Origin: CAYZPB01 sp964568525
Lineage (GTDB): Bacteria; Bacillota; Bacilli; Tepidibacillales; Tepidibacillaceae
Length of the DNA: 64,000 nt
NCBI GenBank assembly: GCA_964568525.1
Contig: CAZMPM010000003.1
Location: forward strand, 13,487 to 77,486
Direction: 5' to 3'
Shown: positions 7,444 to 15,558 of the stretch, piece by piece
How positions within the stretch are numbered: position 1 is the stretch's first letter
How the letters are laid out: each line of letters begins with the position of its first letter
Notes under the pieces: model-generated
Database searches by the model: none
What the model saw: only the letters and a program-made list of their open reading frames with translations
What the model was told of the DNA's origin: nothing
Position numbers and translations under genes: made by a program

Positions 7444-8356
7444 ACTTTTTCCCTTGCCAAGAGTCGCGACGTGCTAGCTCGTCGTCAATGGCGTTTAGGA
7501 CTTCCCATTTCTTAATAGTCCACCGTGGTTCAATCAATAGCTTAAGCGGTCCATCACCGGTTAGACGATGGATGACGAGCTCAGGCGGTAAGATTTCGAG
7601 AATATCTGCAACTAGTTCAACATACTGATTACGGTTCATGAATTTCAGTTCGCCTTGTTCATACAATTGAACTAATGGTGTATTGGCTAACAAATGTAGC
7701 ATATGTACCTTAATTCCTTGAATCGGTAATTGTGCTAAGGCAGATACAGTAGCAAGCATATCCTCTCTGGTTTCGCCAGGGAGGTTTAATATTATATGCG
7801 GCACAATGTCGATTTGACGACGATTGAGATCCGTTACTGCCATAAGAAAACTCTGATAATCATGACCACGATTGATCAGAGCAAGCGTTCGATCATGCAT
7901 CGACTGCAAACCAAGCTCGACAGTGAGTTTGGTTTTTTTATTTAGTTCAGATAATAAATCAAGCACCTCTGGCGGTAAGCAGTCAGGTCGCGTGGAAATC
8001 GACAGGCCGACAACACCACCTTGCTCGAGAAGTAAGTAGTAGTTCGCACGCAATTGCTCAAGTGGTCCATAGGTATTGGTATAGGCTTGAAAGTAAGCGA
8101 TGTATAGAGCGTTCGGCCATTTCTCGTGCATTTTGTCACGCACACTTATAAACTGCTCGGTAAGACTATGTTCGCGTCTTCCAGCATAGTCGCCTGAGCC
8201 GAGTTCACTACAGTAAATGCAGCCGCCTACACCCAATTTGCCGTCACGATTGGGACAGCTGTAACCGGCATCAAGCGAGACTTTGAAAACCTTCTCATTG
8301 AAGAGCTGGCGGTTATGATAATTTAAGGTGTGATAACGCTTATCTCCCCAGCGCAT
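7415..8356 (-). CDS. Radical SAM protein, YtqA-like (TIGR01212 type)
   Basis: 313-residue cytoplasmic iron-sulfur enzyme. The radical SAM cysteines sit in SCPNRDGKLGVGGCIYC (C-x11-C-x2-C). Further family features are SISTRPDCLP, LGLQSMHD and HIILNLPGETREDM, all typical of the YtqA group, whose reaction is not known to me. It lies 12 bases downstream of panD in the same direction and may be read from the pan operon. The 3' end overlaps the convergent peptidase gene. Confidence 0.88.
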   Translation of the reverse strand: MRWGDKRYHTLNYHNRQLFNEKVFKVSLDAGYSCPNRDGKLGVGGCIYCSELGSGDYAGRREHSLTEQFISVRDKMHEKWPNALYIAYFQAYTNTYGPLEQLRANYYLLLEQGGVVGLSISTRPDCLPPEVLDLLSELNKKTKLTVELGLQSMHDRTLALINRGHDYQSFLMAVTDLNRRQIDIVPHIILNLPGETREDMLATVSALAQLPIQGIKVHMLHLLANTPLVQLYEQGELKFMNRNQYVELVADILEILPPELVIHRLTGDGPLKLLIEPRWTIKKWEVLNAIDDELARRDSWQGKKFNFCASPEK

Positions 8357-8368
8357 CTAGTTCAGCTC

Positions 8369-8755
8369 CTACTGTTTGCGGTTCTGTTCAGCCTTTTCTA
8401 CTCCAATTTCCGTTACTTCATTTTTATCATTAAGAAATACAACGCTTGGCTGATAAGTTACTGCCTCGTCCTGTTTCATTAAGCCAAAAGCCATAATTAT
8501 TACATTATCCCCTGGTTGTACTAAGCGAGCAGCAGCTCCGTTAATACAGATAACACCGCTATTAGGAGCCCCATCAATTACGTAAGTCTCAAACCTTGCT
8601 CCATTATTTATATTGACAACCTGAACTTTTTGATTAGTAATGAAACCTGCCGCCTTCATCAATTCCTTATCAATTGTTGCGCTACCGATATAATTAATAT
8701 CTGCCTCCGTTACCGTAGCTCGGTGCAGCTTTCCTAACATCATTTCTACAAACAT
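8369..8755 (-). CDS. panD: Aspartate 1-decarboxylase (proenzyme)
   Basis: Pyruvoyl enzyme converting aspartate to beta-alanine for pantothenate; 128 residues. The start MFVEMMLGKLHRATVTEA matches the family. The self-processing site Gly24-Ser25 is in YIGSATID, and the NGAAARL segment is present. It follows panC by four bases and is last of the pan genes, so it supplies the beta-alanine that PanC condenses with pantoate. Confidence 0.97.
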   Translation of the reverse strand: MFVEMMLGKLHRATVTEADINYIGSATIDKELMKAAGFITNQKVQVVNINNGARFETYVIDGAPNSGVICINGAAARLVQPGDNVIIMAFGLMKQDEAVTYQPSVVFLNDKNEVTEIGVEKAEQNRKQ

Positions 8756-8759
8756 ACCC

Positions 8760-9605
8760 TCATCCCCTTATAACCGTATTATCAATCAGTCGTGTCTTCC
8801 CAAAATGAACCGCTAATGCTACCAATGTCTCCCCGACAATCTTGTCTACTGCTTCTAGGGTAGTTGCGTCAACAATTGCAATATATTCGATTCTGGCAAG
8901 CTCACATTTTGCTATTGTATCATAGAGTCGATTACTTATAAAAGCAGAATCTCTCTCTCCGCCCGCAACTAACTTTTCAGCTAATTGAAGTGCTTCATAA
9001 AGTACGGTGGCCTGTTCCCGCTCATTCGCCGTTAAATATTTATTCCGCGAACTTAGCGCCAGTCCATCTGCCTCTCTCACAATCGGGCAGCTGATTATTT
9101 CAATCGGGAAGTTCAAATCTGTGGCCATTCGCCTAATTACCGCGTATTGCTGAGCATCCTTTTGTCCGAAGTAGGCGCATACAGGCTGCACGATATTGAA
9201 TAGCTTGCTGACAACTGTTGTGACGCCTCGGAAATGACCCGGACGACTAGCCCCACACAGCACATCAGTTACCCCGAAAGTCTCTACATAGGTGTTATAG
9301 CCATTGGGATACATCTCGGATGCAGTTGGTGCGAACAGCAGATTAGCTCCCGCCTCTTGCAAAAGTTGCTGATCTCGTTCAAGACTGCGTGGATATGTGT
9401 CAAAGTCTTCGTTTGGCCCAAACTGCGTTGGATTGACAAAAATACTAACAACAACATAATCGTTGTCCGCAAGTGCAGCGCGAACGAGTGAGATATGTCC
9501 AGCATGAAGCGAACCCATCGTTGCAACAAAGCCAATGCTTGTGCCATCGCGACGGACTTGTTCCAGCTCTTTTCGTAAATCAGCTATCTTATGAACTGTT
9601 TTCAT
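8760..9605 (-). CDS. panC: Pantothenate synthetase (pantoate-beta-alanine ligase)
   Basis: ATP-dependent ligation of pantoate and beta-alanine; 281 residues, cytoplasmic. The nucleotidyl-transferase signature appears as ATMGSLHAGHISL near residue 29, followed by VNPTQFGPNEDFDTYPR, YFGQKDAQQYAV and LALSSRNKYL, all conserved binding elements. It lies 10 bases after panB and four before panD, so it is a clear operon member. Confidence 0.97.
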   Translation of the reverse strand: MKTVHKIADLRKELEQVRRDGTSIGFVATMGSLHAGHISLVRAALADNDYVVVSIFVNPTQFGPNEDFDTYPRSLERDQQLLQEAGANLLFAPTASEMYPNGYNTYVETFGVTDVLCGASRPGHFRGVTTVVSKLFNIVQPVCAYFGQKDAQQYAVIRRMATDLNFPIEIISCPIVREADGLALSSRNKYLTANEREQATVLYEALQLAEKLVAGGERDSAFISNRLYDTIAKCELARIEYIAIVDATTLEAVDKIVGETLVALAVHFGKTRLIDNTVIRG

Positions 9606-9615
9606 TTTTTGCTCC

Positions 9616-10458
9616 TTATTGCTTACTGATCAATTTCTCATAAATTTCCTGATCAAGTTTGCGCTCATGCTCCGTCGTTGGAAATGTTTCCGCCAGCACC
9701 TCTTGGTGATATTGAACAAAAGCTCGCTTCATCTCTGTCGTAAGATCGACATATTTTTTTGCGAAGCTTGGTGTATTGCCTTGGAATAGGCCAAGCATGT
9801 CATGAACAACTAGTACTTGACCATCGCAACCGACACCAGCGCCAATGCCAATTGTAGGTATTGCTAATTTCTGACTGACGATTGTCGCCAGCTCCGCCGG
9901 AATCAATTCTAACACGATTGAAAAGGCACCTGCCTCCTGAATTGCTAAGGCATCCTCAATAAGCTTTTCTGCTTGCGCCGTAGTCCGTCCCTGAACAAAA
10001 TATCCGCCCAGCTGATGGACCTGCTGCGGAGTCAAACCGATATGTCCCATAACCGGAATCCCTGCAGTTGTAATCGCTTTAACAATCTCTGCAATCTCGG
10101 TTCCACCCTCGATTTTGACTGCTTGAGCATTGCCCTCTTGCATTAATCGGCCGGCATTATATACGGCTTTTTCCTTGCCTAAATGAACCGACAAAAACGG
10201 CATATCAACCACAACTAGTGCCCGTTGTGCACCGCGAGCAACTGCTTTAGAATGATGAATCATGTCCTCCATCGTCACCTTGGTAGTATCCTGATAACCA
10301 AGAACAGCCGAACCCAGCGAGTCACCTACAAGAATACTGTCAATTCCGCTCTCATCCATAAGTTTAGCAGTTGGATAATCGTAAGCCGTTAGCATCGAAA
10401 TTTTCTGATTGTTCTCTTTCATTTTCTGGAATGTGTTAGTCGTTACTTTTTTATTCAT
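9616..10458 (-). CDS. panB: Ketopantoate hydroxymethyltransferase
   Basis: Adds a hydroxymethyl group from methylene-THF to 2-oxoisovalerate, first step of pantoate synthesis; 280 residues. Motifs include MLTAYDYPTAKLMD, ILVGDSLGSAVLGY, VKIEGG, MGHIGLTPQQ and TIGIGAGVGCDGQVLV. The start codon overlaps the end of the upstream DUF2520 gene by eight bases; AAGGAGG lies 12 bases upstream. No 2-oxoisovalerate-forming genes are nearby. Confidence 0.97.
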   Translation of the reverse strand: MNKKVTTNTFQKMKENNQKISMLTAYDYPTAKLMDESGIDSILVGDSLGSAVLGYQDTTKVTMEDMIHHSKAVARGAQRALVVVDMPFLSVHLGKEKAVYNAGRLMQEGNAQAVKIEGGTEIAEIVKAITTAGIPVMGHIGLTPQQVHQLGGYFVQGRTTAQAEKLIEDALAIQEAGAFSIVLELIPAELATIVSQKLAIPTIGIGAGVGCDGQVLVVHDMLGLFQGNTPSFAKKYVDLTTEMKRAFVQYHQEVLAETFPTTEHERKLDQEIYEKLISKQ

Positions 10459-11341
10459 CGTTGTTCAAAACCTCCTTCAATTTAGTCACTTGTTCAGCAT
10501 TGATTCGCTGCGCTCTGCTCGCTAGCTCGATTGTCAGACTACCCAATCGACGATATAAGTCCAACCATTCCTGATTAGTTGCAGTTATTGCCGCAACATG
10601 TTTGGCAACTGTTCCGGCATCGCCGCGAGCGATTGGTCCGGATAATGCCTGCCCGCAATCTAACGCAAACAGGTTATCCACATTCTGGCGAACCAGCGGC
10701 TCAGCAAGCTGTAGCGCTTGCTCACGCGTATAACCAAGCTCTGTTAGCATTGTTAATCCTAAATCAATAATTGCTATCTGATAATTCGCGATAACCGCTG
10801 ACGCAGCATGATAAAGTGCCTTCTGCGCTGGTGCAATCTCAATTAATTTATCGATAATCTGTTCTAATTGGTCAATTATCTGCTGATAGTGAGCTCCACT
10901 CCCATCAATTGCAAAATAGGCGCCCTCTAATGCTTCTGCCGAACGAACCGGTTCGGTAAAGGCTAACAGCGGGTGTAACGAGAACGTTGTCGCTCCCATT
11001 GCGTGAAGCGGTTTCAACAGTTCAGAGCTGTGAACGCCGCTCATGTGAGCAAAGCTTTTGTCGGGTAGTGATGCTGCTAGCTCGGCATTTTCAGTAATTT
11101 CAGCTTGGATCTGTGCAACTACAGCGCTAATCACATCATCTGGTGTTGTGATTAGAATAATATCAGCTGCAGATAAAAGTTCAGTCAGTGAGCGATATGG
11201 CACGGTGCCTATTAGGGCTGCGGCATCGACAGCGGATTGATATGTCCGGCTGTAATAACCAGCTACAGCAACACCATGATTCTTCAGATATAGACCGAAA
11301 GTCTTGCTCACCTTACCGGCACCAATAAAAGCTATACTCAT
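10451..11341 (-). CDS. Rossmann/DUF2520 dehydrogenase-like protein, possible ketopantoate reductase
   Basis: 296 residues: an N-terminal NAD(P)-binding fold (AFIGAGKVSKTFG; acidic/TTPDD strand end near residue 70) followed by a helical DUF2520 domain (LHPLLAF, HAASAVIANY, GPIARGD). It is the first gene of the pan cluster and overlaps panB, yet no panE (classical ketopantoate reductase) is seen. Reduction of ketopantoate is the missing step, so a PanG-like alternative reductase role is plausible; this is inference from context and fold. I chose ATG 11341 with AGGTAGG eight bases upstream over the GTG at 11350, which overlaps that ribosome site. Confidence 0.8.
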   Translation of the reverse strand: MSIAFIGAGKVSKTFGLYLKNHGVAVAGYYSRTYQSAVDAAALIGTVPYRSLTELLSAADIILITTPDDVISAVVAQIQAEITENAELAASLPDKSFAHMSGVHSSELLKPLHAMGATTFSLHPLLAFTEPVRSAEALEGAYFAIDGSGAHYQQIIDQLEQIIDKLIEIAPAQKALYHAASAVIANYQIAIIDLGLTMLTELGYTREQALQLAEPLVRQNVDNLFALDCGQALSGPIARGDAGTVAKHVAAITATNQEWLDLYRRLGSLTIELASRAQRINAEQVTKLKEVLNNDE

Positions 11342-11543
11342 CAGATTCACCTACCTAAAAAAGTATTTGAAAATAAAAAACACCGCCTGGACAAATGTCA
11401 AGAAGGTGAATGATGCTTTAAACATTCTTGATTCTGTCCCTGTCCATAAGGCTCAAAGCAGAAATGAAGTTTTTGTGCAAATTAATTGTATCGCTGTATA
11501 GTTCAAATCCGCTTTAACTAGCGGGTCTGATACCATCAGGGTA
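11342..11543 (-). promoter_or_regulatory. Structured 5' leader of the pantothenate operon
   Basis: About 200 bases lie between the candidate promoter (11544-11572) and the first gene, far longer than other leaders here. The transcript contains a tight CTGAT-GGT-ATCAG hairpin, a CCGCT/AGCGG hairpin and then a terminator (11375-11408) just before the ribosome site. This arrangement is typical of transcription-attenuating riboswitches. The 'pan' RNA motif is known upstream of panBCD in Firmicutes; I could not verify its consensus here. Confidence 0.5.
11375..11408 (-). terminator. Intrinsic terminator in the pan leader
   Basis: In the - strand RNA, CACC...GGTG encloses an imperfect CTTGAC/GTCCAG stem and is followed by TTTTTTATTTT, ending ~30 bases before the first start codon. 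Confidence 0.6.
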
Positions 11544-11572
11544 AAGATATCATATTTTTTTCAATTTTTCAA
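11544..11572 (-). promoter_or_regulatory. Candidate pan operon promoter
   Basis: TTGAAA (11572-11567), 17-base spacer, TATCTT (11549-11544) on the - strand. Confidence 0.5.
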
Positions 11573-11593
11573 TGTTTTGTGCGGGGAAATGTA

Positions 11594-11621
11594 TTACTCT
11601 CGCTAGAAAATAAGATATAAT
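11594..11621 (+). promoter_or_regulatory. Candidate asnB promoter
   Basis: TTACTC (11594-11599), 16-base spacer, perfect TATAAT (11616-11621), 35 bases before the asnB ATG and divergent from the pan promoter. Confidence 0.5.
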
Positions 11622-11655
11622 GGTTATAGTTTTTAACATAACTGGGAGTGATAAA

Positions 11656-13509
11656 ATGAGTGGTATCTGTGGCTTCGTTGATAATTCGCCGATTACTGAG
11701 AAGAAAGCAATTCTGAAAAAAATGAATGAGATTATTGTGCATCGCGGTCCGGACTGCGAGGGTTCGCATGTTGATGAACAGATTGCCCTTGCCTATCGTT
11801 CGCTGAACCTGTCAGGCAATCCACACAAGTGTCCTTCGTTAATCTATAAATTAGAGCACGAAACGATTCTGTTCAGTGGTCAATTATATAATTTGCCGGA
11901 ACTGGTGGCAGAGTTAAAAGTTGCTGGCTATAGTTTTGTAGAGGAGACTGCGGCGGAAGCGACACTAAAGGCATATCGTTTGTATGGCGCGGAGATGTTC
12001 GACCATTTACGTGGTACCTTCTCTTTTGTGATTTGGAATAAACAGGATCAGAGTCTTTTTGCGGCTCGCGATTTCTTCGGAGTAAGGCCACTGTATTATG
12101 CGGAGATTGCTGAAGGTCTGGTATTTGGCTCAGAAATCAAGAGCATACTCGAGCACCCTGCCGTTAATAAGGAGTTCAATCAAGATGCACTGGCATGTTA
12201 CTTGTCGTTCCAATATTCAGTGTTACCGGAAACCTTTTTTAAGGGCATCTATCGCTTAGCACCGGGAAGTTACATGATCTACCAGAACGGAACCGTTACA
12301 CAAAAACGCTACTTCGACGTTGATTTTAGCAGAAACACTGAAGATAACTACAGCTTAGAAGAGTGGTCCAATAAGATTGAGGAAGTGATGCAGGAGTCAA
12401 TCAAGCTGCATACGACTAGCGATGTGGAAGTTGGTTCATTCCTATCAAGCGGTGTTGATTCGAGCTATATCGCAGCCTCGTTCGGCGGAGATAAAACTTT
12501 TACCGTTGGTTTTAGAAATGAGTTATATAACGAGATTACAGCAGCGGAAAGTTTAGCTAAAGTAATTAATATTAAAAACTATAACAAAATGATTGCTCCT
12601 GATGATTTCTGGGGGATCATACCGCGGGCCCAGTATTTGATGGATGAACCGTTAGCTGACCCTGCGGCGATTGCTCTGTATTTTGTGAGTGAGCTTGCAA
12701 GCGGCCATGTAAAAGTAGTTCTTTCAGGTGAGGGAGCGGATGAACTTTTTGCTGGTTACAACATCTATAAAGAACCGTTCAGTCTAGCTCCGATGCGTCA
12801 TCTGCCAAGACCTCTTAGAATTGGCTTAGGAAAACTGGCGGAGGCGTTTCCTTTTCAAGTTAAGGGCAAAAATTATCTAATTCGCGCAAGTAAAGATGTT
12901 GAGGACCGTTTTATTGGAAATGCCAATATTTTTTCTGAGGCTGAGCGTAAAGAGATTTTGCGAAATGATATTGCTGATAAATATCGAAACGCGGCATTGA
13001 CACGCCCATTCTATAAACGCGTGCAGGACTTCGATGATGTGGTGAAGATGCAATATATTGACATACATTTCTGGATGGCGGGAGATATCCTGCTTAAAGC
13101 TGACCGAATGACTACTGCTAACTCGATTGAGGTGCGTGCGCCTTTTGTCGATATTGAGGTAGCAAAACTGGCAACGAAATTGCCACTTGAGTACAAGGTA
13201 AGCCTTGAAAAAACGAAGTTGGCTCTAAGAAATACAGCTAAACGGAAGCTGGCGGTCAATGTTGCTGATAAAAGGAAACTAGGTTTCCCAGTGCCAACCC
13301 GCGTCTGGCTACGTGAAGAGAAATATTATTTGCTGGTTAAAGAATTATTCAATAGCGAGCTGGCAAAGCGTTTCTTTAAGACGAATAATTTGCTTTTATT
13401 ATTAGATAAACATTATAATGGTGTAACTGATAATAGCCGTAAAATCTGGACCGTTTATTGCTTCTTAGTCTGGTATCAGCAGTATTTTGGCGAAGATTTG
13501 GCAGTATAG
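11656..13509 (+). CDS. asnB: Asparagine synthetase B homologue with an inactivated glutaminase domain
   Basis: 617 residues with the AsnB layout: class II glutaminase-like domain (~1-190) and ATP-dependent synthetase domain with PP-loop SFLSSGVDSSYIA near residue 260. The reading frame starts MSGICGF with GGGAG upstream, so mature residue 1 is Ser, not the catalytic Cys; a Cys is at position 5 only. Other glutamine-contacting positions differ from E. coli AsnB: Arg49 to Ser49, Asn74 to Ser74 and Glu76 to Gln76 (FSGQLYN for NGEIYN), Asp98 to Ala99. RGPD is kept. I predict ammonia-dependent asparagine synthesis. An unrelated amide-forming ligase, as with beta-lactam synthetase, is possible, but no biosynthetic cluster is nearby. 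Confidence 0.85.
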   Translation: MSGICGFVDNSPITEKKAILKKMNEIIVHRGPDCEGSHVDEQIALAYRSLNLSGNPHKCPSLIYKLEHETILFSGQLYNLPELVAELKVAGYSFVEETAAEATLKAYRLYGAEMFDHLRGTFSFVIWNKQDQSLFAARDFFGVRPLYYAEIAEGLVFGSEIKSILEHPAVNKEFNQDALACYLSFQYSVLPETFFKGIYRLAPGSYMIYQNGTVTQKRYFDVDFSRNTEDNYSLEEWSNKIEEVMQESIKLHTTSDVEVGSFLSSGVDSSYIAASFGGDKTFTVGFRNELYNEITAAESLAKVINIKNYNKMIAPDDFWGIIPRAQYLMDEPLADPAAIALYFVSELASGHVKVVLSGEGADELFAGYNIYKEPFSLAPMRHLPRPLRIGLGKLAEAFPFQVKGKNYLIRASKDVEDRFIGNANIFSEAERKEILRNDIADKYRNAALTRPFYKRVQDFDDVVKMQYIDIHFWMAGDILLKADRMTTANSIEVRAPFVDIEVAKLATKLPLEYKVSLEKTKLALRNTAKRKLAVNVADKRKLGFPVPTRVWLREEKYYLLVKELFNSELAKRFFKTNNLLLLLDKHYNGVTDNSRKIWTVYCFLVWYQQYFGEDLAV

Positions 13510-13522
13510 GGAGTTGAGAGAG

Positions 13523-13870
13523 ATGGAGAGAAAAAAAGTAAAGATAAAAGCACATGTACACACCGACGCTGATGGTAATGTAACAGTGCACACGCATGAA
13601 CACACACACAGTCACACGCAGACTAAAATTGTTCTGAATCGCATTTCACGGGCAAGCGGCCATCTAGACGCTGTCAAGCGGATGATTGAGGATGGACGCG
13701 ATTGTAGTGATGTGCTAGTACAGTTATCAGCAGTAATTGCTGCCCTGCAGAGTACCGGTAAGGTGATTCTAAAAGACCACATTGAACATTGTATCGTGGA
13801 TGCTGTTGAGTCAGGCGACAAAGAAGCGATTGATAATCTTACTGCCGCAATTGATGATTTCATAAAATAG
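13523..13870 (+). CDS. CsoR/RcnR-family metal-responsive repressor with His-rich N-terminus
   Basis: 115-residue all-helical DUF156 DNA-binding repressor. The core runs from residue ~35 (RISRASGHLDAVKRMIEDG) to the end. Metal ligands Cys61, His86 and Cys90 (RDCSDV; DHIEHC) match the copper-type Cys-His-Cys set. Residues 11-31 carry seven His in HVHTD...HTHEHTHSH, an added metal-binding tail. Start ATG 13523 follows GGGAG by nine bases; the earlier in-frame start lies within asnB. It is 13 bases after asnB, and no exporter or metallochaperone is adjacent, so the regulated target is unknown. A bidirectional terminator follows. Confidence 0.85.
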   Translation: MERKKVKIKAHVHTDADGNVTVHTHEHTHSHTQTKIVLNRISRASGHLDAVKRMIEDGRDCSDVLVQLSAVIAALQSTGKVILKDHIEHCIVDAVESGDKEAIDNLTAAIDDFIK

Positions 13871-13898
13871 ATGTTATTGATGAAGTAAGAATGCGACT

Positions 13899-13929
13899 AA
13901 AAAGCTATCCTGCAGAGGATAGCTTTTTT
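13899..13929. terminator. Bidirectional terminator between the csoR-like gene and ppaC
   Basis: Perfect 9-bp stem AAGCTATCC / GGATAGCTT with a six-base loop, A-run before and T-run after. It serves the + strand repressor gene and the - strand ppaC, which converge here. Confidence 0.9.
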
Positions 13930-13940
13930 ATTCGATAAAT

Positions 13941-15551
13941 TTACTTGTTGCGATATGCATACATTATTCTTGGTGCTACCTGTTTCTTGCGAGAAATAAT
14001 CTCCTCGAGAAACTGGCCGGGTTTGATGCGTTGCTCAAAGGCGGCAGTAAGGATTGCCTCGTTTTCAGCATAGTAGAAAATATATGAACCGTTTTTTATA
14101 ATATCGGTTACTAAAAGCATCGTTAAGTGGTAGCCATTCTGCTGGTGTAGTTGTTTTATATACTGATTTATGCTGTCCTGTCGGTCGTGTAACTCGGCTG
14201 TATCAAGCGTAAAAATCTGCGAAATACCCACTTTTTTGTCGCCGACTGTAAACTCCTTGAAATCTTTATGAAAAATTTCACTTTCCGTATAGCCAACGAG
14301 CGATGCACCAGCGCTGAACATTTTCATTGTGTATTCCTGAATATCCAAATTCAAAATATTATTCAGCTCGAGAATCGCTTCTTTATCTTCCCTAGTAGCA
14401 GTTGGTGAGTTGAGAGCAAGTGTATCAGAAAGGATCCCCGAAATTAGTAAACCAGCAATCTCGAAAGGTACGTCCATATTCAGCTCCTTGTACTTGTTAT
14501 ATACGATTGTACAGGTGCTCCCAAGCGGGATATTCGTAAACTTAATCGGCAAGTCGGTAGCGATATCGCCGATTTTGTGATGGTCGACAATTTCAATAAT
14601 CTCAGCCTCACCAATCCCAACAGCGCTCTGACTAATCTCATTGTGATCTACCAAAATGACTCGTTTGCGTTGTGGATTAATTATCTCGGCCTTGTTAATA
14701 AAACCAATGTATTTGCCAGATTCATCGACGACTGGATAGTTTCGGTGGTTGCTGGTAAGCATCTCTTCTTTAACATCAGTAAGATAGTCGCTCTCGTTAA
14801 ATTGAATAATCGGGGCATCTATAACAACTGTTTTTATGTAATTCGCTTGATTAATTAATTTTGCCGTTGTGTAGGTATCTGTCATTACTGAAATTACTGA
14901 AACTTTCAATTCTTGCGCCAACACACTGAGATGATCAGGCAGGTTCCTGCCACCTGTTATAATAATCAGCTTAACCTGCTTCTTAATTGCCTCTTCAATA
15001 ATATTATAGCGATCTCCAACTATAATGATGTCATAGTTATCAAGCTCGTCAATCATACTCTCCTTATAATAGGCGCTAACGGCAATTTTGCCGGATACCT
15101 CTTGATCTTCCCCTGTTAAAATTCTACCTTTTAGTGCTTTAGTAATATGAGAAATACGAGTGTCTAGATGTGAAATATTGCCCATCATCTGACTTATTGC
15201 AATATCCTTCATTGTTACAATACCAATAATTTCGTTTGAGTCATTTACTAGTGGAACCGTTTTAACGCTATTATGAGCAAACAGATTAAAGACTTCGTAA
15301 ATTGAGCTATCAATTTTATGCCCTGCAACATAATCAAGGCGAAGGTCCTTTAACTCGGTTTTTACATTCTCAATTACACGCGGGTGTTGAACTGCGAAAT
15401 GGCTTAAAACAAACTCCGTCTCACGATTTAGTGTCCCGAGCGCTACAGCCTCAGATTCCACCCCTATTTTGTTTTTTAAATAGGAAAGAGCAATTGCCGA
15501 AGCTATTGAGTCAGTATCCGGATTCTTATGACCAAAAATTAAAATTGACAT
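13941..15551 (-). CDS. ppaC: Manganese-dependent inorganic pyrophosphatase with CBS and DRTGG domains
   Basis: Family II pyrophosphatase, 536 residues, hydrolysing PPi to phosphate in the cytoplasm. The DHH-type catalytic core is split: HKNPDTDSIASAIA at the N-terminus and DHHKIGDI plus STCTIVYNKY near residue 330. Two CBS motifs and a DRTGG-like region (~65-290) are inserted between; in this subfamily they bind adenine nucleotides and regulate activity. Start ATG 15551 with AGGTGA upstream is preferred over the longer reading. The ribosome site lies in the end of the upstream gene, implying coupling. A terminator follows at 13899-13929. Confidence 0.93.
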   Translation of the reverse strand: MSILIFGHKNPDTDSIASAIALSYLKNKIGVESEAVALGTLNRETEFVLSHFAVQHPRVIENVKTELKDLRLDYVAGHKIDSSIYEVFNLFAHNSVKTVPLVNDSNEIIGIVTMKDIAISQMMGNISHLDTRISHITKALKGRILTGEDQEVSGKIAVSAYYKESMIDELDNYDIIIVGDRYNIIEEAIKKQVKLIIITGGRNLPDHLSVLAQELKVSVISVMTDTYTTAKLINQANYIKTVVIDAPIIQFNESDYLTDVKEEMLTSNHRNYPVVDESGKYIGFINKAEIINPQRKRVILVDHNEISQSAVGIGEAEIIEIVDHHKIGDIATDLPIKFTNIPLGSTCTIVYNKYKELNMDVPFEIAGLLISGILSDTLALNSPTATREDKEAILELNNILNLDIQEYTMKMFSAGASLVGYTESEIFHKDFKEFTVGDKKVGISQIFTLDTAELHDRQDSINQYIKQLHQQNGYHLTMLLVTDIIKNGSYIFYYAENEAILTAAFEQRIKPGQFLEEIISRKKQVAPRIMYAYRNK

Positions 15552-15558
15552 GTTGCAA

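Noticed and set aside
11461..11520. Stretch resembling a tRNA T-arm (TTCAAATCC)
   Set aside because: No complementary T-stem, acceptor or anticodon arm can be drawn around it; it is part of the pan leader.
13487..13522. Longer start for the csoR-like gene
   Set aside because: It overlaps asnB and has no ribosome site; ATG 13523 has GGGAG at good spacing.
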